Assembly: GCF_007049795.1 (NCBI RefSeq)
Contig: NZ_SCFY01000016.1
Coordinates: 1 to 64,000, forward strand
DNA from: Ectopseudomonas mendocina
GTDB lineage: Bacteria > Pseudomonadota > Gammaproteobacteria > Pseudomonadales > Pseudomonadaceae
Length of the DNA stretch: 64,000 nt
Direction: 5' to 3'
Below the pieces are notes generated by a model. It searched no databases, was not told where the DNA came from, and saw only the letters and a list, made by a program, of their open reading frames with translations. Shown here piece by piece: positions 17,884-27,200 of this stretch; position 1 is the stretch's first letter; every line of letters starts with the position of its first letter. The position numbers and the translations under genes are program-made.

Positions 17884-19236
17884 ATGCAACCGAACATCTA
17901 CACGATGGGCCTGCTCGCCATCGCCCTGGCCGGCCCGGCGCTGGGTGACGACAGCTATTCGCCCAACGACCTCGGCGGCAAGCTGACGCGCTTCGGCGCC
18001 ATCGCCGCCGGCAACGCGGAGGGCACCATTCCTCCCTACGAAGGGGGGCTCAAGGTACCGGCCAGCCTGCAACCTGGCGATGGCAGCTGGCCCAATCCGT
18101 TCTACGGGGAGCAGCCTCGGCTGCGTATCACCGCGGCCAATGCCGATCAGTACGCCGACCAGTTGTCCGCCGGGCAGATGCGGCTGCTCAAGCAGAATCC
18201 CGACACCTACTTCATGGATATCTACCCGACCCACCGCACCGCGGCCTTCCCCGAGGCGTTTCTCGCCGCGACCCAGCGCAACGCCAGCGATCCCGAGTGC
18301 AAGTCGTTCAACGATGGCCTCTCCATTGCCGAAGCCTGTCGCGGTGGCCTGCCGTTCCCGCTGCCGAAGGACGGCCAGCAGGTGATGTGGAATTACATCC
18401 TCAACTATCAGGGCGTGAACGGCTGGGACTGGAATCACAGCGCCTACGTGGTCAACCAGGGGCGTCCGACCCTGACCAACACCAACCGCTCCACGGGCGA
18501 GAAGCCCTTCTATCAGCTTGAGGTGCCGGGTCGCGATCCGCGCATCGCCCAGCGTATCTGGTCGCGCATCGTCGCCCCGGCGCGCACCGCCGGGCAGGCG
18601 TCCGGCTACTGGGACTACCTCGACCCGGTGACGAGCGCGCGTTCGGCCTGGAGCTACTCGACCGGTCAGCGTCGCGTGCGCAAGGCTCCGGAGTTCGCCT
18701 ACGACACGCCCAACTCGGCGTTCGGCGGAGTGGCCTTCTACGACGAAATCTTCCTCTTCTCCGGGAAGATGGACCGCTTCGACTGGAAGCTGTTGGGCAG
18801 GAAGGAAATGTTCATCCCCTACAGCAACTACGACCTGAAGTGGAAGTGCGACATGGACACCAAGTTGATGGCCAAGCACATCAACCCGGCCTGCGAGCGC
18901 TGGGAGTTGCACCGCGTCTGGGTGGTCGAGGCCACACGCAAGGAGGGTGTGCGTCACGCGCAGAAGCAGCGCCGCTACTACATCGACGAGGATACTTTCG
19001 GCGCCGCGTTGTACGACGCCTGGGATGACGCCGGGGAAATGTTTCGCGCTGGCGCGCAGTACAACATCCAGGCTTACGGCGCACCGAACAACCCGCAGCA
19101 GGATTCCTACTCGCTGTACGACTTCACCCGCGACCAGTACGGCATGTTCGGCAATGGCCCGACCCGATACCGCAAGGAGGCGATCGCCGAGCGCGAGGCC
19201 AATCCGCAGACCATCGCCGGCGGACAGACCCGCTGA
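17884..19236 (+). CDS. DUF1329 periplasmic/outer-membrane lipid-binding-type protein (copy 1)
   Basis: A 450-residue DUF1329 protein with an N-terminal signal peptide (MGLLAIALAGPALG). Family landmarks are LTRFGAIAAGNAEGTIPPYEGGL, DIYPTHRTAAFP, GRKEMFIPYSNY and ACERWELHRVWVVEA. The fold is predicted to be LolB-like, suited to carrying a lipid-like ligand, which fits partnership with the DUF1302 protein encoded just upstream. I took ATG 17884 because GGAGG lies 5 bases before it; the ATG at 17872 overlaps that site. It pairs with the paralogous gene at 30876. Confidence 0.88.
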   Translation: MQPNIYTMGLLAIALAGPALGDDSYSPNDLGGKLTRFGAIAAGNAEGTIPPYEGGLKVPASLQPGDGSWPNPFYGEQPRLRITAANADQYADQLSAGQMRLLKQNPDTYFMDIYPTHRTAAFPEAFLAATQRNASDPECKSFNDGLSIAEACRGGLPFPLPKDGQQVMWNYILNYQGVNGWDWNHSAYVVNQGRPTLTNTNRSTGEKPFYQLEVPGRDPRIAQRIWSRIVAPARTAGQASGYWDYLDPVTSARSAWSYSTGQRRVRKAPEFAYDTPNSAFGGVAFYDEIFLFSGKMDRFDWKLLGRKEMFIPYSNYDLKWKCDMDTKLMAKHINPACERWELHRVWVVEATRKEGVRHAQKQRRYYIDEDTFGAALYDAWDDAGEMFRAGAQYNIQAYGAPNNPQQDSYSLYDFTRDQYGMFGNGPTRYRKEAIAEREANPQTIAGGQTR

Positions 19237-19258
19237 ACCAGCCGAGGAGAGCCAAGTC

Positions 19259-20056
19259 ATGCAACGTCTCGAAGGCAAGGTCGCCGTGCTCACAGGAGCG
19301 GGCAGCGGCATCGGCCGGGCCACGGCCCGGATGTTCGCCGGGCAGGGCGCGTGCGTGGTGGTCACCGACCTCTACGAACACGCGGCGCGGGAAGTCGAGC
19401 AAGGCATAGTCGAGAGTGGTGGTCGCGCCATCGCGCTGCGGGTCGACGTCGGTGTGGAAGATGACCTGCGGCGGATGATCGCGCTTGCGCTCGACGCTTT
19501 TGGGCATCTCGACGTGCTGTTCAACAATGCCGTCAACAAGAATCCGGCGACCTTGCGCGATGTGGATTTCCTCGACTTCAACGAGGAGCTGTTCCACGCC
19601 AACATGCGGGTCAACGTGCTCGGCGGCGTGCTGGCCTGCAAGCACGCCCTGCCGCACATGCTGGGGAGGGGAGAGGGGTCGATCATCTTCACCTCGTCGA
19701 CCAGCTCGATCGCCGGCGAGGTCGCCCAGTTCAGCTACGGCGCCTCGAAGGCGGCGCTGAACTGGTACGTGCAGAGCATCGCCGCGACCTTCGGCAAGCG
19801 CGGTATCCGCTGTAACGCCATCCTCCCCGGCGTGATCCGTACCCCGGCGATGGAGAGCTGGGCCAACGTGGCGATGCAGACGGCCTTCCTCGATATCCAG
19901 AACGTTCCGCGTCTCGGCGAGCCGGAGGACATCGCCGGCATGGCGCTGTACCTGGCCTCGGACGAATCCCGCTACGTCAACGGCGCGCTATTGCGCGTCG
20001 ACGGCGGCATGAGCTGCACCACGCCGATGGTGCCGGTCGTGCGCGCTTACCTCTGA
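19259..20056 (+). CDS. Short-chain dehydrogenase/reductase
   Basis: A 265-residue classical SDR, NAD(P)-dependent alcohol/ketone oxidoreductase. TGAGSGIG (12-19) binds the coenzyme, and the Asp at the end of strand 2 (VVTDLYE) suggests NAD. The NNA motif, Ser146/147 and Tyr160-Lys164 (YGASK) complete the active site. The ATG at 19259 follows GAGGAGAG, 23 bases after the DUF1329 stop, in one transcription unit with the following genes. Likely oxidises a hydroxyl group of the pathway substrate. Confidence 0.9.
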   Translation: MQRLEGKVAVLTGAGSGIGRATARMFAGQGACVVVTDLYEHAAREVEQGIVESGGRAIALRVDVGVEDDLRRMIALALDAFGHLDVLFNNAVNKNPATLRDVDFLDFNEELFHANMRVNVLGGVLACKHALPHMLGRGEGSIIFTSSTSSIAGEVAQFSYGASKAALNWYVQSIAATFGKRGIRCNAILPGVIRTPAMESWANVAMQTAFLDIQNVPRLGEPEDIAGMALYLASDESRYVNGALLRVDGGMSCTTPMVPVVRAYL

Positions 20057-20076
20057 CCCCTTCATCAGGAGCCGAT

Positions 20077-20550
20077 ATGGGACTGTTACAAGAGAACTTC
20101 ATCCGCGAATTCTGCGCCGCCTGGGGCGATGGCAGCGCCCAGTCGCGGCCGCAGGTCGACAAGATCCTCTCCATGCTGGCCGAGGACGCTATCTGGCAGC
20201 TCTGGGTGCCGGGCGGCCCGGTCATTCGTGGGCGCGCCGCACTGCGCCGGGAGATCGAGCGACAGATGAGCTACACCAGCCACAACCTCTGCACCATCAG
20301 GCACATGGTTTCCTCCGACACCCTGGTGATGACCGAGCGCGACGACTACGCGGTGTCCAGTGGCAAGCCGATGCCGCATTCGATGGTGGCGGTCTACGAA
20401 CTCGACGGGCAGGGCCTGATCAAGGCCTGGCGCGAGTACCTGGATACCGCCGACCTGGCGAAGAAAAAAGGCGTGGCGCTCGATCAGGTCGGCGGTCCCG
20501 GCCTGGGCGAAGCACTGAGCAATTTCTGGAGAAGCGGATGCAATCGCTAG
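20077..20550 (+). CDS. Limonene-1,2-epoxide hydrolase-like / SnoaL-fold protein
   Basis: A 157-residue protein of the NTF2-like cone fold. It keeps the residues that make limonene epoxide hydrolase active: an Arg-x-Asp pair (Arg88, Asp90 in MTERDDY) and Asp123 in AWREYLDTAD, matching the Asp-Arg-Asp triad of that family. This makes epoxide opening plausible, though SnoaL-type cyclase/hydratase roles or ligand binding are possible. It follows the SDR by 20 bases with an AGGAGCC ribosome binding site and overlaps the next gene by 13 bases. Confidence 0.6.
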   Translation: MGLLQENFIREFCAAWGDGSAQSRPQVDKILSMLAEDAIWQLWVPGGPVIRGRAALRREIERQMSYTSHNLCTIRHMVSSDTLVMTERDDYAVSSGKPMPHSMVAVYELDGQGLIKAWREYLDTADLAKKKGVALDQVGGPGLGEALSNFWRSGCNR

Positions 20551-21905
20551 ACACGCAAGAAAGCGCCGGAGCGCTCATCGAACAGAAGCTGCGGACCTTC
20601 GTCGAACGGCTGAGTGGCGGCCAGGTGACGGCCATGCAGCGCCTGCCGCGCTGGCGGCCAGCCTGGAACCTGGACGTGCGCCGTGGGGAGGAAGTCCTCC
20701 GCCTGCACATCCGCGGCGAGCGCGGCGGCGACGTCAGCCCGTTCCCGGAGCTGCGCCGAGAGGCGGACATCCTCAGCCTGCTCGGCGAGCAGGGTATCCC
20801 GGTGCCGCATATCCATGGCTTCTGCGAGGACCCGCCGGCTATCGTCATGGACCTGGTGCCCGGGACCCGCGACGTTGGTACCGCCGCCAGCGACGATGAA
20901 CGCCGCGCACTGGCCCGCCAGTACGTGCGCGCCATGGCGGCCATGCACCGATTGCCCCTGGAGCCGTTCGTGGCCAAGGGCGTCCGCTTACCGCAGGGCG
21001 CCGACGAGATCAGCCTGGCCGGGCTGGAGGCTTATTACCCGCTGTACCTGCGCAACAAGACTCGGCCACAGCCGCTGGCCGAGTTCGCCCTCGGCTGGCT
21101 ACGCCGCAACGTGCCCAGGCACCGCACCAGAGCCGCTTTCGTGCAGTACGACTCGGGCCAGTACCTGTTCGCGGATGGCAAGCTCAACGCTCTCTACGAC
21201 TTCGAGTTCGCCATGATCGGCGACCCGTTGGCGGACCTGGCCTCGGCGCGTATGCGCGACAACTACGAGCCGCTGGGCGAGACCTTCAGCGAGCTGTACC
21301 GCTATTACCAGGAGGTCAGCGACGAGCCGGCCGATGCGGATGTGGTGCGTTACCACACGGTGCTGTTCTCCACTGTCAGCACCATGCAGTTCTCCGCCAC
21401 CGTCGCCACGCCGCAGCCGGGCGACCCGCATGACACCTACATCGAGTTCGACCTGGCCCTGCGCCGCGTTGTCGTGCATGCCCTGGCCGAGGCGATGGGC
21501 ATTGCCATAGAGACGCCGTCACTGACACTCGTCGAGGAGGGAGCGAACGCCCAGTTGCTGACGATGCTCGCCGACGCGGTCGGGCGGATCGAGGTGAGCG
21601 ATGAGTTCCAGAAGTCCCGGCGTTCCGCCGCGCTCAAGCTGGTCGAGTACCTCGGTCGCGCCGATGCCATGGAGCTTGAGCTGCGGCGCCTGGAGCGGGA
21701 GGAGGCCGAGGCGCTGCTGGGGCGGCGCTTCGAGGACAACGGGCAGATCGACGCCGCCCTAGAGGCTTTCGTCCGTGATGCCGGGTCGGAGTACGACGAG
21801 CGTTTGCTGCGCCTGTTCATGGCGCAGATCGAACGTCGCGTCCAGGTATTCGGTGGCAGCGCCATCGGCGCGTCGGCCAGCCATATCGACCTGCCGCCCA
21901 TCTAG
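20538..21905 (+). CDS. APH-fold phosphotransferase family protein with altered catalytic loop
   Basis: A 455-residue protein of the aminoglycoside phosphotransferase/choline kinase fold, also seen in ACAD10/11-type systems that act on hydroxyacyl-CoAs. The later magnesium motif is present (DFEFAMIGDPLADLAS), as is the hinge region (AIVMDLVPGTRD). The usual HGDxxxxN loop is replaced by VQYDSGQYL: the His is missing and the loop appears shortened. There is a C-terminal extension of about 150 residues. The start overlaps the preceding gene by 13 bases after CTGGAGAAGCGG. Activity is uncertain. Confidence 0.65.
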   Translation: MQSLDTQESAGALIEQKLRTFVERLSGGQVTAMQRLPRWRPAWNLDVRRGEEVLRLHIRGERGGDVSPFPELRREADILSLLGEQGIPVPHIHGFCEDPPAIVMDLVPGTRDVGTAASDDERRALARQYVRAMAAMHRLPLEPFVAKGVRLPQGADEISLAGLEAYYPLYLRNKTRPQPLAEFALGWLRRNVPRHRTRAAFVQYDSGQYLFADGKLNALYDFEFAMIGDPLADLASARMRDNYEPLGETFSELYRYYQEVSDEPADADVVRYHTVLFSTVSTMQFSATVATPQPGDPHDTYIEFDLALRRVVVHALAEAMGIAIETPSLTLVEEGANAQLLTMLADAVGRIEVSDEFQKSRRSAALKLVEYLGRADAMELELRRLEREEAEALLGRRFEDNGQIDAALEAFVRDAGSEYDERLLRLFMAQIERRVQVFGGSAIGASASHIDLPPI

Positions 21906-21952
21906 GCACGCGGCTCCATCCCCCTTATGCGGCCTCTGGGCCAGGAGTACAA

Positions 21953-22795
21953 ATGATGGGTGAACTCGAACAAGCCAGCGATGCGCTGGCGTTCAAACGG
22001 AAATACGGCCCCTGGGCGCTGATCGCCGGGGCCTCGCACGGGGTGGGCGCGGCGTTCGCCCGCCAGTTGGCGGCGCGTGGCCTGAACTGCGTGCTGGTGG
22101 CGCGGCGCCAGGACGCCCTGGACGCTCTGCGCCTGGAACTGGTTGCCCACCATGGCGTCGAGGTGCTGGTGGTCAGCCAGGACCTGTCGCATGCCGATGC
22201 GGCGAGTAGCCTGCTCGCCGCCGTGGCGGAGCGCGAGATCGGCCTGTTCGTCTACAACGCCGGCGGCGACCCTTTCCTTACCCGTTTCCTCGACACCTCG
22301 GTGGAGGACTGGAGCTCGCTGCTGCGTCTCAACGCCTCGACGCCGATGGCGTGCTGTCATGCCTTCGGAGGGCGGATGCTTGGCCGTGGCCGGGGAGGGG
22401 TGATCCTGGTTGGTTCGCAGGCTGCCCTGGGCGGCATCCGCAAGCTGGCCATGTACAGCGCCAGCAAGGCCTTCGCGATGAACCTCGGCGAGTCGCTGTG
22501 GGCCGAGTGGCGGGACCGGGGCGTGGACGTGCTTAACCTGCTCATCGGCACCGTGGATACCCCGACGATGCGCGAAGCTATGGTCAGGTTGAACATTCCC
22601 AACGCCCTGAGCATGCCCTTGCCCCAGGCCGAAGACGTGGTTGCCGTGGCCCTGGACGGACTGGGCAACGGGCCGACGCTGATCCACCCAGACGACCTGG
22701 CGTCCGGCGAACCGCACCGGCGGCCAGGCGTCGCGCGCCGCGAACACACCATTGGCAAAAGCGCCGAGGCGGCGGTCTTCATCGGTGCCGATTGA
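21953..22795 (+). CDS. Short-chain dehydrogenase/reductase
   Basis: A 280-residue SDR. The coenzyme loop reads GASHGVG after KYGPWALIA, and RR at the end of strand 2 (VLVARRQDAL) points to NADP. The active-site Tyr and Lys are in MYSASK. The N-terminal KYGPWAL start resembles SDRs near 3-oxo/17-hydroxysteroid dehydrogenase-like groups, but the substrate cannot be inferred. It starts after CCAGGAG (ATG 21953, with ATG 21956 also possible) and is followed 18 bases later by an MFS transporter gene in the same unit. Confidence 0.88.
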   Translation: MMGELEQASDALAFKRKYGPWALIAGASHGVGAAFARQLAARGLNCVLVARRQDALDALRLELVAHHGVEVLVVSQDLSHADAASSLLAAVAEREIGLFVYNAGGDPFLTRFLDTSVEDWSSLLRLNASTPMACCHAFGGRMLGRGRGGVILVGSQAALGGIRKLAMYSASKAFAMNLGESLWAEWRDRGVDVLNLLIGTVDTPTMREAMVRLNIPNALSMPLPQAEDVVAVALDGLGNGPTLIHPDDLASGEPHRRPGVARREHTIGKSAEAAVFIGAD

Positions 22796-22813
22796 CTCGG
22801 CAGAGGTTTGAGC

Positions 22814-24064
22814 ATGAAGCATTTCAACAATGAAGAGTTCAAGCGCGGCTGGCATGTGCTGATACTGGCCATCGTTGGCGTGGCCACCAGTTCCAGTTCG
22901 CTGCTGCTGTACAGCTTCAGTTCCATGGTCATCCCGCTGGAGCAGGCCATGGGCTGGGCGCGCAGCGACCTGCAGGCGGCGATCACCGCACTGTCCCTGG
23001 GCACCATAGTCGCTGCGCAACTGGCCGGCTGGCTCAACGTCCACTACGGCCTGCGCGCCGTCACCCTAGTGTCGCTGGTCGTGCTGAGCCTGAGCCTGTT
23101 CATGCTGGCGCGCGTTGACGGCTCGATCTGGATGCTCTACCTGGGTTTCTTCCTGGTGCCCCTGGCCGGTGTCGGGACCCTGCAGATCACCTGGTCGCAC
23201 CTGGTCAACTTGTGGTTCGAGGAGAACCGCGGCTTCGCCCTGGCGATCATTCTCAGCGGTTCCGGGCTGGCGGCGATCATACTGCCGCTGATCACCAGTT
23301 GGGCCATCGGCCGTTGGAACTGGCAGGCCGGCTTCATCGCCCTCGGCCTGTTGCCAGTGCTGCTGGCCCTGCCACTGGCGTTGCGCTGGCTGGTACCGGT
23401 GGTGGCGGTTGGTGATGCCCGCGCGCAGGCGCCGATGGTGGAGGCGGTGCGCCACCCCGGCATCTTGCTGCGCGACGCCCTGGGTTCCTGGCGCTTCTGG
23501 GTCTGCAACCTGTCCATGACTCTGGTGGTGGCCTGCGTGGTCGGTATGGTTACCAATATCGTGCCGTTGTTGCAGGATCGCGGCTTGAGCGCATCCCAGG
23601 CCAGCCAGGTGTTCAGCAGTTTCGGTATTTCGCTGATCCTTGGCCGGCTGGTGGTGGGCTACCTGATCGACCGCCTTTGGGCACCGGGCGTTGCCGCCCT
23701 GGCCTTGCTGCTGCCGGCCTTCGCCTGCCTGATTTTCGCCTACACCGAAGCCAACCTGCTGCTGTTCATCCTCGCCACCCTGCTGGTGGGCATCGGTGCC
23801 GGTGCCGAGTTCGATATTGCCGCTTTCCTTATCGCCCGCTACTTCGGCATGCGTGATTACGGCCGGCTGTTCGGCGTGCATCTGGGTCTTATCACTGCCG
23901 GTGCGGCCGCATCGCCGCTGTTGTTCGGTGCCTTGCTCAGGGACACCGGCAGCTATACGGCCATGCTCGGTTTCTGTTTCGCCTGCTTCGTGGTGGGCCC
24001 CTTGCTGCTGCTGACCCTGGGTGGCTACCCGGTGTTCAGGCGCGAAGCGTTACCGGTACATTGA
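22814..24064 (+). CDS. MFS transporter (paralogue 1 of 3)
   Basis: A 416-residue major facilitator with twelve predicted membrane helices. Its N terminus (EEFKRGWHVLILAIVGVATS, then VIPLEQAMGWARSDLQAAIT) is shared with the carriers at 46195 and 57413, as are the VNLWFEENRG and SQVFSSFGISLILGRLVVGYL segments. The group resembles oxalate/formate and monocarboxylate carriers, which suggests uptake or release of an organic acid intermediate. ATG 22814 is preferred over TTG 22808 because AGAGG lies 7 bases before it. Last gene of block A before the ADH unit. Confidence 0.87.
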   Translation: MKHFNNEEFKRGWHVLILAIVGVATSSSSLLLYSFSSMVIPLEQAMGWARSDLQAAITALSLGTIVAAQLAGWLNVHYGLRAVTLVSLVVLSLSLFMLARVDGSIWMLYLGFFLVPLAGVGTLQITWSHLVNLWFEENRGFALAIILSGSGLAAIILPLITSWAIGRWNWQAGFIALGLLPVLLALPLALRWLVPVVAVGDARAQAPMVEAVRHPGILLRDALGSWRFWVCNLSMTLVVACVVGMVTNIVPLLQDRGLSASQASQVFSSFGISLILGRLVVGYLIDRLWAPGVAALALLLPAFACLIFAYTEANLLLFILATLLVGIGAGAEFDIAAFLIARYFGMRDYGRLFGVHLGLITAGAAASPLLFGALLRDTGSYTAMLGFCFACFVVGPLLLLTLGGYPVFRREALPVH

Positions 24065-24082
24065 GCCTGCTTGCTAAATATC

Positions 24083-24108
24083 TAGACAAATTTGCATAAT
24101 ATGTTCAA
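24083..24108. promoter_or_regulatory. Shared 26-bp operator-like element, site 2
   Basis: Left half TAGACAAATT, right half TATGTTCAA at the same spacing as site 1. It ends 43 bases before the ATG of the alcohol dehydrogenase gene and lies in an A+T-rich promoter-like stretch. Confidence 0.5.
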
Positions 24109-24124
24109 CTTTGTGCCGTCCCTG

Positions 24125-24134
24125 AACAACAAGA
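24125..24134 (+). promoter_or_regulatory. AANAANAA (Crc/Hfq-type) motif before ADH gene
   Basis: AACAACAAGA lies just ahead of the AGAAGGAG ribosome binding site and 17 bases before the ATG. Exact match to the Hfq/Crc recognition sequence. Confidence 0.55.
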
Positions 24135-24151
24135 CAGAGAAGGAGATTGTC

Positions 24152-25078
24152 ATGCGTGCTGCCATCATTTCCGAACGCAATGCCCCGCCGGTGGTGGGGG
24201 ATTTCCGTGAGCCAGAGCCGCAGGACGGTGCGGTACTGATCGACGTCGACACCGCCGGCCTCGGTGGCTGGGATGTGCTCGGTGCCTATCGTCTGGGTGT
24301 GGAATATCCCTGCGTGATTCGTGGAGAGGGCGTAGGTCGTGCGCCTGATGGCCGGCGCGTGTACTTCGGCGAACGCTCGGTGGCGCCTTTCGGTGCCTGG
24401 GCCGAGCGCACCCTGGTGCCTGCCGCCGAGGTGTGGGAAGTGCCTGACGAGGTGGACGACAAGACCGCCATCAGCATGGGTATCGCCGCCACCGGAGCCA
24501 TAGTACCGTTGGAGAAGGCCGCGATCCAGAAAGGCGAGAAAGTGCTGATCCTCGGTGCTACCGGCACCCTCGGCCAGATCGCCCTGCAACTGGCGCGCAA
24601 CATGGGCGCCGGCAAGGTGGTGGGCGCGGCGCGTTCGGCCCAGGCGCTGCTGGGCCTGAAGTCGCGCGGCATAGCCGACGCAGTGGTGACCCTGGGGGGC
24701 GCCGATGACGTGGCCGCATTGAAGGACGCCGCCGACGGCGGCTTCGACGTGGTCCTCGACCTGGTCTGTGGCCAGCCGATGCTCACCGCGTTGAAGGCCA
24801 CCAACTGGGGCGCGCGGATCATGACCATCGGCACTGGGGCGGGGCGGCAGGTCAACTTGGACATTGCCGACCTGCTGTTCCGCTCGCTGTCCTGTATCGG
24901 CACCGGTCAGCGCCCACCGGCCGAACGCGAGCAGATCTGGCGACGTCTGCTGAAAATCGCCAAGGAGCAGGGAATCCAGGTCGACTATCTCGACTACACC
25001 CTGGATCAGGCGGCCGAGGCCTGGGCTACCCAAGTGGCCGGTCCGCACGCGAAGATTACGGCCAGAATAAAGCGCTGA
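24152..25078 (+). CDS. MDR-family alcohol dehydrogenase / quinone oxidoreductase-like
   Basis: A 308-residue medium-chain dehydrogenase/reductase. The GroES-like N domain is followed by a Rossmann domain with VLILGATGTLGQIALQLARNMGA, the coenzyme loop. The Cys/His zinc ligands and four-Cys lobe of true zinc alcohol dehydrogenases are not seen, so it is closer to quinone oxidoreductases or enoyl reductases. ATG 24152 follows AGAAGGAGATTGTC. It has its own promoter region carrying operator site 2 and an AANAANAA motif. Probably reduces or oxidises a carbonyl or enone intermediate. Confidence 0.8.
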   Translation: MRAAIISERNAPPVVGDFREPEPQDGAVLIDVDTAGLGGWDVLGAYRLGVEYPCVIRGEGVGRAPDGRRVYFGERSVAPFGAWAERTLVPAAEVWEVPDEVDDKTAISMGIAATGAIVPLEKAAIQKGEKVLILGATGTLGQIALQLARNMGAGKVVGAARSAQALLGLKSRGIADAVVTLGGADDVAALKDAADGGFDVVLDLVCGQPMLTALKATNWGARIMTIGTGAGRQVNLDIADLLFRSLSCIGTGQRPPAEREQIWRRLLKIAKEQGIQVDYLDYTLDQAAEAWATQVAGPHAKITARIKR

Positions 25079-25211
25079 TCCATGCCGTGGCCCGAGCGCC
25101 ATGAGCCTGTGGGAGTGGTCTCAGCCGCGAGGCTGCCATGAACCTATTGTGGTCGCAACGGATCGCCGCTTCCATAAAGGTTGTTTTCGACCTCTGTTAA
25201 CTTGTGCGACT

Positions 25212-26117
25212 TCAGCGGCTGCGCTGCCGGCGGAACTCTTCTGGGGTCAGTCCCACTTCCTTACGAAAGGCCGCGGTAAAAGCCGCGGCATTCTGGAAGC
25301 CCGCGCCATAGGCGACCTGCTTAATCAGCAAGCGTTGATCGGAGAGCAGCGTCATGGCCTTTCTGACCCGGACCTCCGCGGCATAGCGGCGCAGCGTCTT
25401 GCCGGTGGTGTTCTTGAGGCGAGTCGATAGCTGCCTAACCGGCAAGGAACAGGCCGCTGCCAGATGCCGCAAGGACGTATCCCCCTCTGGGCCTGCTTCC
25501 AACATTTCCCTTAGCAGCAGGAGTTGGCCAGGGCTGAGTTTGCCGTTCTCCTCGGTGTCGCCGTGGTCACGGAGAAACTCCCGGTGCAGTTCCAGGGCGA
25601 TGCCGGTCAGTAGGCATTCGATGTGCAGTTCGCTGGCGAAGCCGGGGGTGGTGACCTCTTCCGCCAAACGTCGCAGGGTAGCTTGCAGGTAGAGGCTCTG
25701 TAGGTTGAGCATTTCCTCGCAGGCGCGGCTGTTCCAGTCCCAGTGGAGAGCGGCCAGCGAGCCTAGGTTCGCCGGATCGAACATGCAGATCAGCGACTTC
25801 TGCTGGTAGGCGCCATGTTTGAGATGGAATTCGGTACCATGAGGAATGAACAGAAGCTGGCCAAGTGGCTTGAAACAGTGCGCGGCATGACCGTCGAAGC
25901 TGCCGAAATTGTGTGGGGTGCCGTTGCAGGCGAGGCCGGCTGGCGTCAGTAGCATGCGTACCAGGCAATTCTTCTGGAGCTTGATCAAGGCCGTGCCCGA
26001 GCTGGGCCAGTGGGCGTGTTCCAGGCGAATGTCGAAACCTTGTTTGCGTAGCGAGGCTTCGGTCCAGAAATCGCCAGTATGTTCGGATTCGTATTCATTG
26101 TAGCTGATCGCGTTCAT
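25212..26117 (-). CDS. AraC-family transcriptional regulator
   Basis: A 301-residue regulator. The C-terminal double helix-turn-helix is clear (SLRHLAAACSLPVRQLSTRL near 220-240, then IKQVAYGAGFQNAAAFTAAF before the end). The N-terminal half is a ligand/dimerisation domain of unrecognised specificity. It is divergent from the LysR gene, sharing 171 bases, and convergent with the ADH gene. ATG 26117 follows GAAGG; TTG 26123 is an alternative. It is a candidate activator of the catabolic blocks. Confidence 0.87.
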   Translation of the reverse strand: MNAISYNEYESEHTGDFWTEASLRKQGFDIRLEHAHWPSSGTALIKLQKNCLVRMLLTPAGLACNGTPHNFGSFDGHAAHCFKPLGQLLFIPHGTEFHLKHGAYQQKSLICMFDPANLGSLAALHWDWNSRACEEMLNLQSLYLQATLRRLAEEVTTPGFASELHIECLLTGIALELHREFLRDHGDTEENGKLSPGQLLLLREMLEAGPEGDTSLRHLAAACSLPVRQLSTRLKNTTGKTLRRYAAEVRVRKAMTLLSDQRLLIKQVAYGAGFQNAAAFTAAFRKEVGLTPEEFRRQRSR

Positions 26118-26288
26118 TTTCAACCTTCAGCAATTCTTGTTCTTGGCGCTGAAATTCGAACGGTCGCGAAACCGTCGGGCAGATCGAAACTGCAGTCCAG
26201 CCGGTCTGACCCCTGTCATTGCCCGAGTTTACTCAGCGTGTCGGTGAGGGCGATTCATAAAAATGAGAGACAGGTATTAGAAAAGCAG

Positions 26289-27200
26289 ATGGCGAAGGGT
26301 AAAGACATTTCCATGCGACAGCTCCGCTACTTCGTGGCGGCGGCGGATGCCGGTCAGTTCTCCCAGGCCGCGCTCAAGGTGCATGTCTCGCAGTCGGCGA
26401 TCACCGCGGCGGTCCTGCAGTTGGAGGAGACGTTGGGAGTCAGTCTGTTCGAGCGCCTGCCCTATGGCGTGGCGCTGACCGCCGAGGGCCACAAGTTCGC
26501 CCAGCACGCCCGGCACATCCTCGACACCCTGCAGGATGCCCTGAGCGAACCCCTGTTCCTCAGCCACGCGATGCAGGGGGTGGTCCGAGTCGGTGCGTCC
26601 TACACGGTGCTCGGGTACTTCCTGCCTGCGCTGCTGGCGCGCTTCAAGCGTAGCTATCCGCAGGTGGAGATAGACCTGATAGACATGGACCGCGAGAGCA
26701 TCGAGGCTGCGGTGGGCGATGGCCGGCTCGACCTGGGGCTGGCGATCATTTCCAACAGCCCAGACCTGTCCCGTTTCGAGCACCATGTGCTGATCCGTTC
26801 GCGCCGCCAGCTCTGGCTGGCCAGTCAGCACCCGCTGATGGCGGCGACCTCGATCACCCTGGAGGATGTCGCCAGGCATGCCTATATCCTGGCGACGGTC
26901 GACGAGGGCAACGTATCCACCAGACGTTACTGGGAGGCGCGTGGCTTGGCGCCGGACGTGGCGTTCCGCACCTCCTCCATGGAGGCCTTGCGCGGCCTGG
27001 TCGCCCATGGCTTCGGCGTCACCATACTCTCCGACATGCTCTACCGCGCCTGGTCCCTGGAGGGCAAGAAGATCGAGGCGCGCCCGCTGGCGGACGCCAT
27101 TCCGCCGATGGAGCTGGGGCTGATCTGGCGCCCCGAGACTGCCTTGCCGGAGCCCGCTCAGGCGTTCCGGCAGTTCCTGATCATGACCTGCGCTTCCTGA
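26289..27200 (+). CDS. LysR-family transcriptional regulator
   Basis: A 303-residue LysR regulator. The N-terminal winged helix-turn-helix is MRQLRYFVAAADAGQFSQAA, then KVHVSQSAITAAVLQLEETL and GVSLFER; the C-terminal co-inducer domain follows (VRVGASYTVLGYFLPALLARF). The protein resembles the CynR/GbpR-type subgroups but its ligand is unknown. ATG 26289 is chosen; ATG 26313, directly at MRQLRYF, is possible. The frame further upstream crosses the divergent AraC promoter and is not coding. LysR activators often drive genes for aromatic breakdown. Confidence 0.88.
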   Translation: MAKGKDISMRQLRYFVAAADAGQFSQAALKVHVSQSAITAAVLQLEETLGVSLFERLPYGVALTAEGHKFAQHARHILDTLQDALSEPLFLSHAMQGVVRVGASYTVLGYFLPALLARFKRSYPQVEIDLIDMDRESIEAAVGDGRLDLGLAIISNSPDLSRFEHHVLIRSRRQLWLASQHPLMAATSITLEDVARHAYILATVDEGNVSTRRYWEARGLAPDVAFRTSSMEALRGLVAHGFGVTILSDMLYRAWSLEGKKIEARPLADAIPPMELGLIWRPETALPEPAQAFRQFLIMTCAS

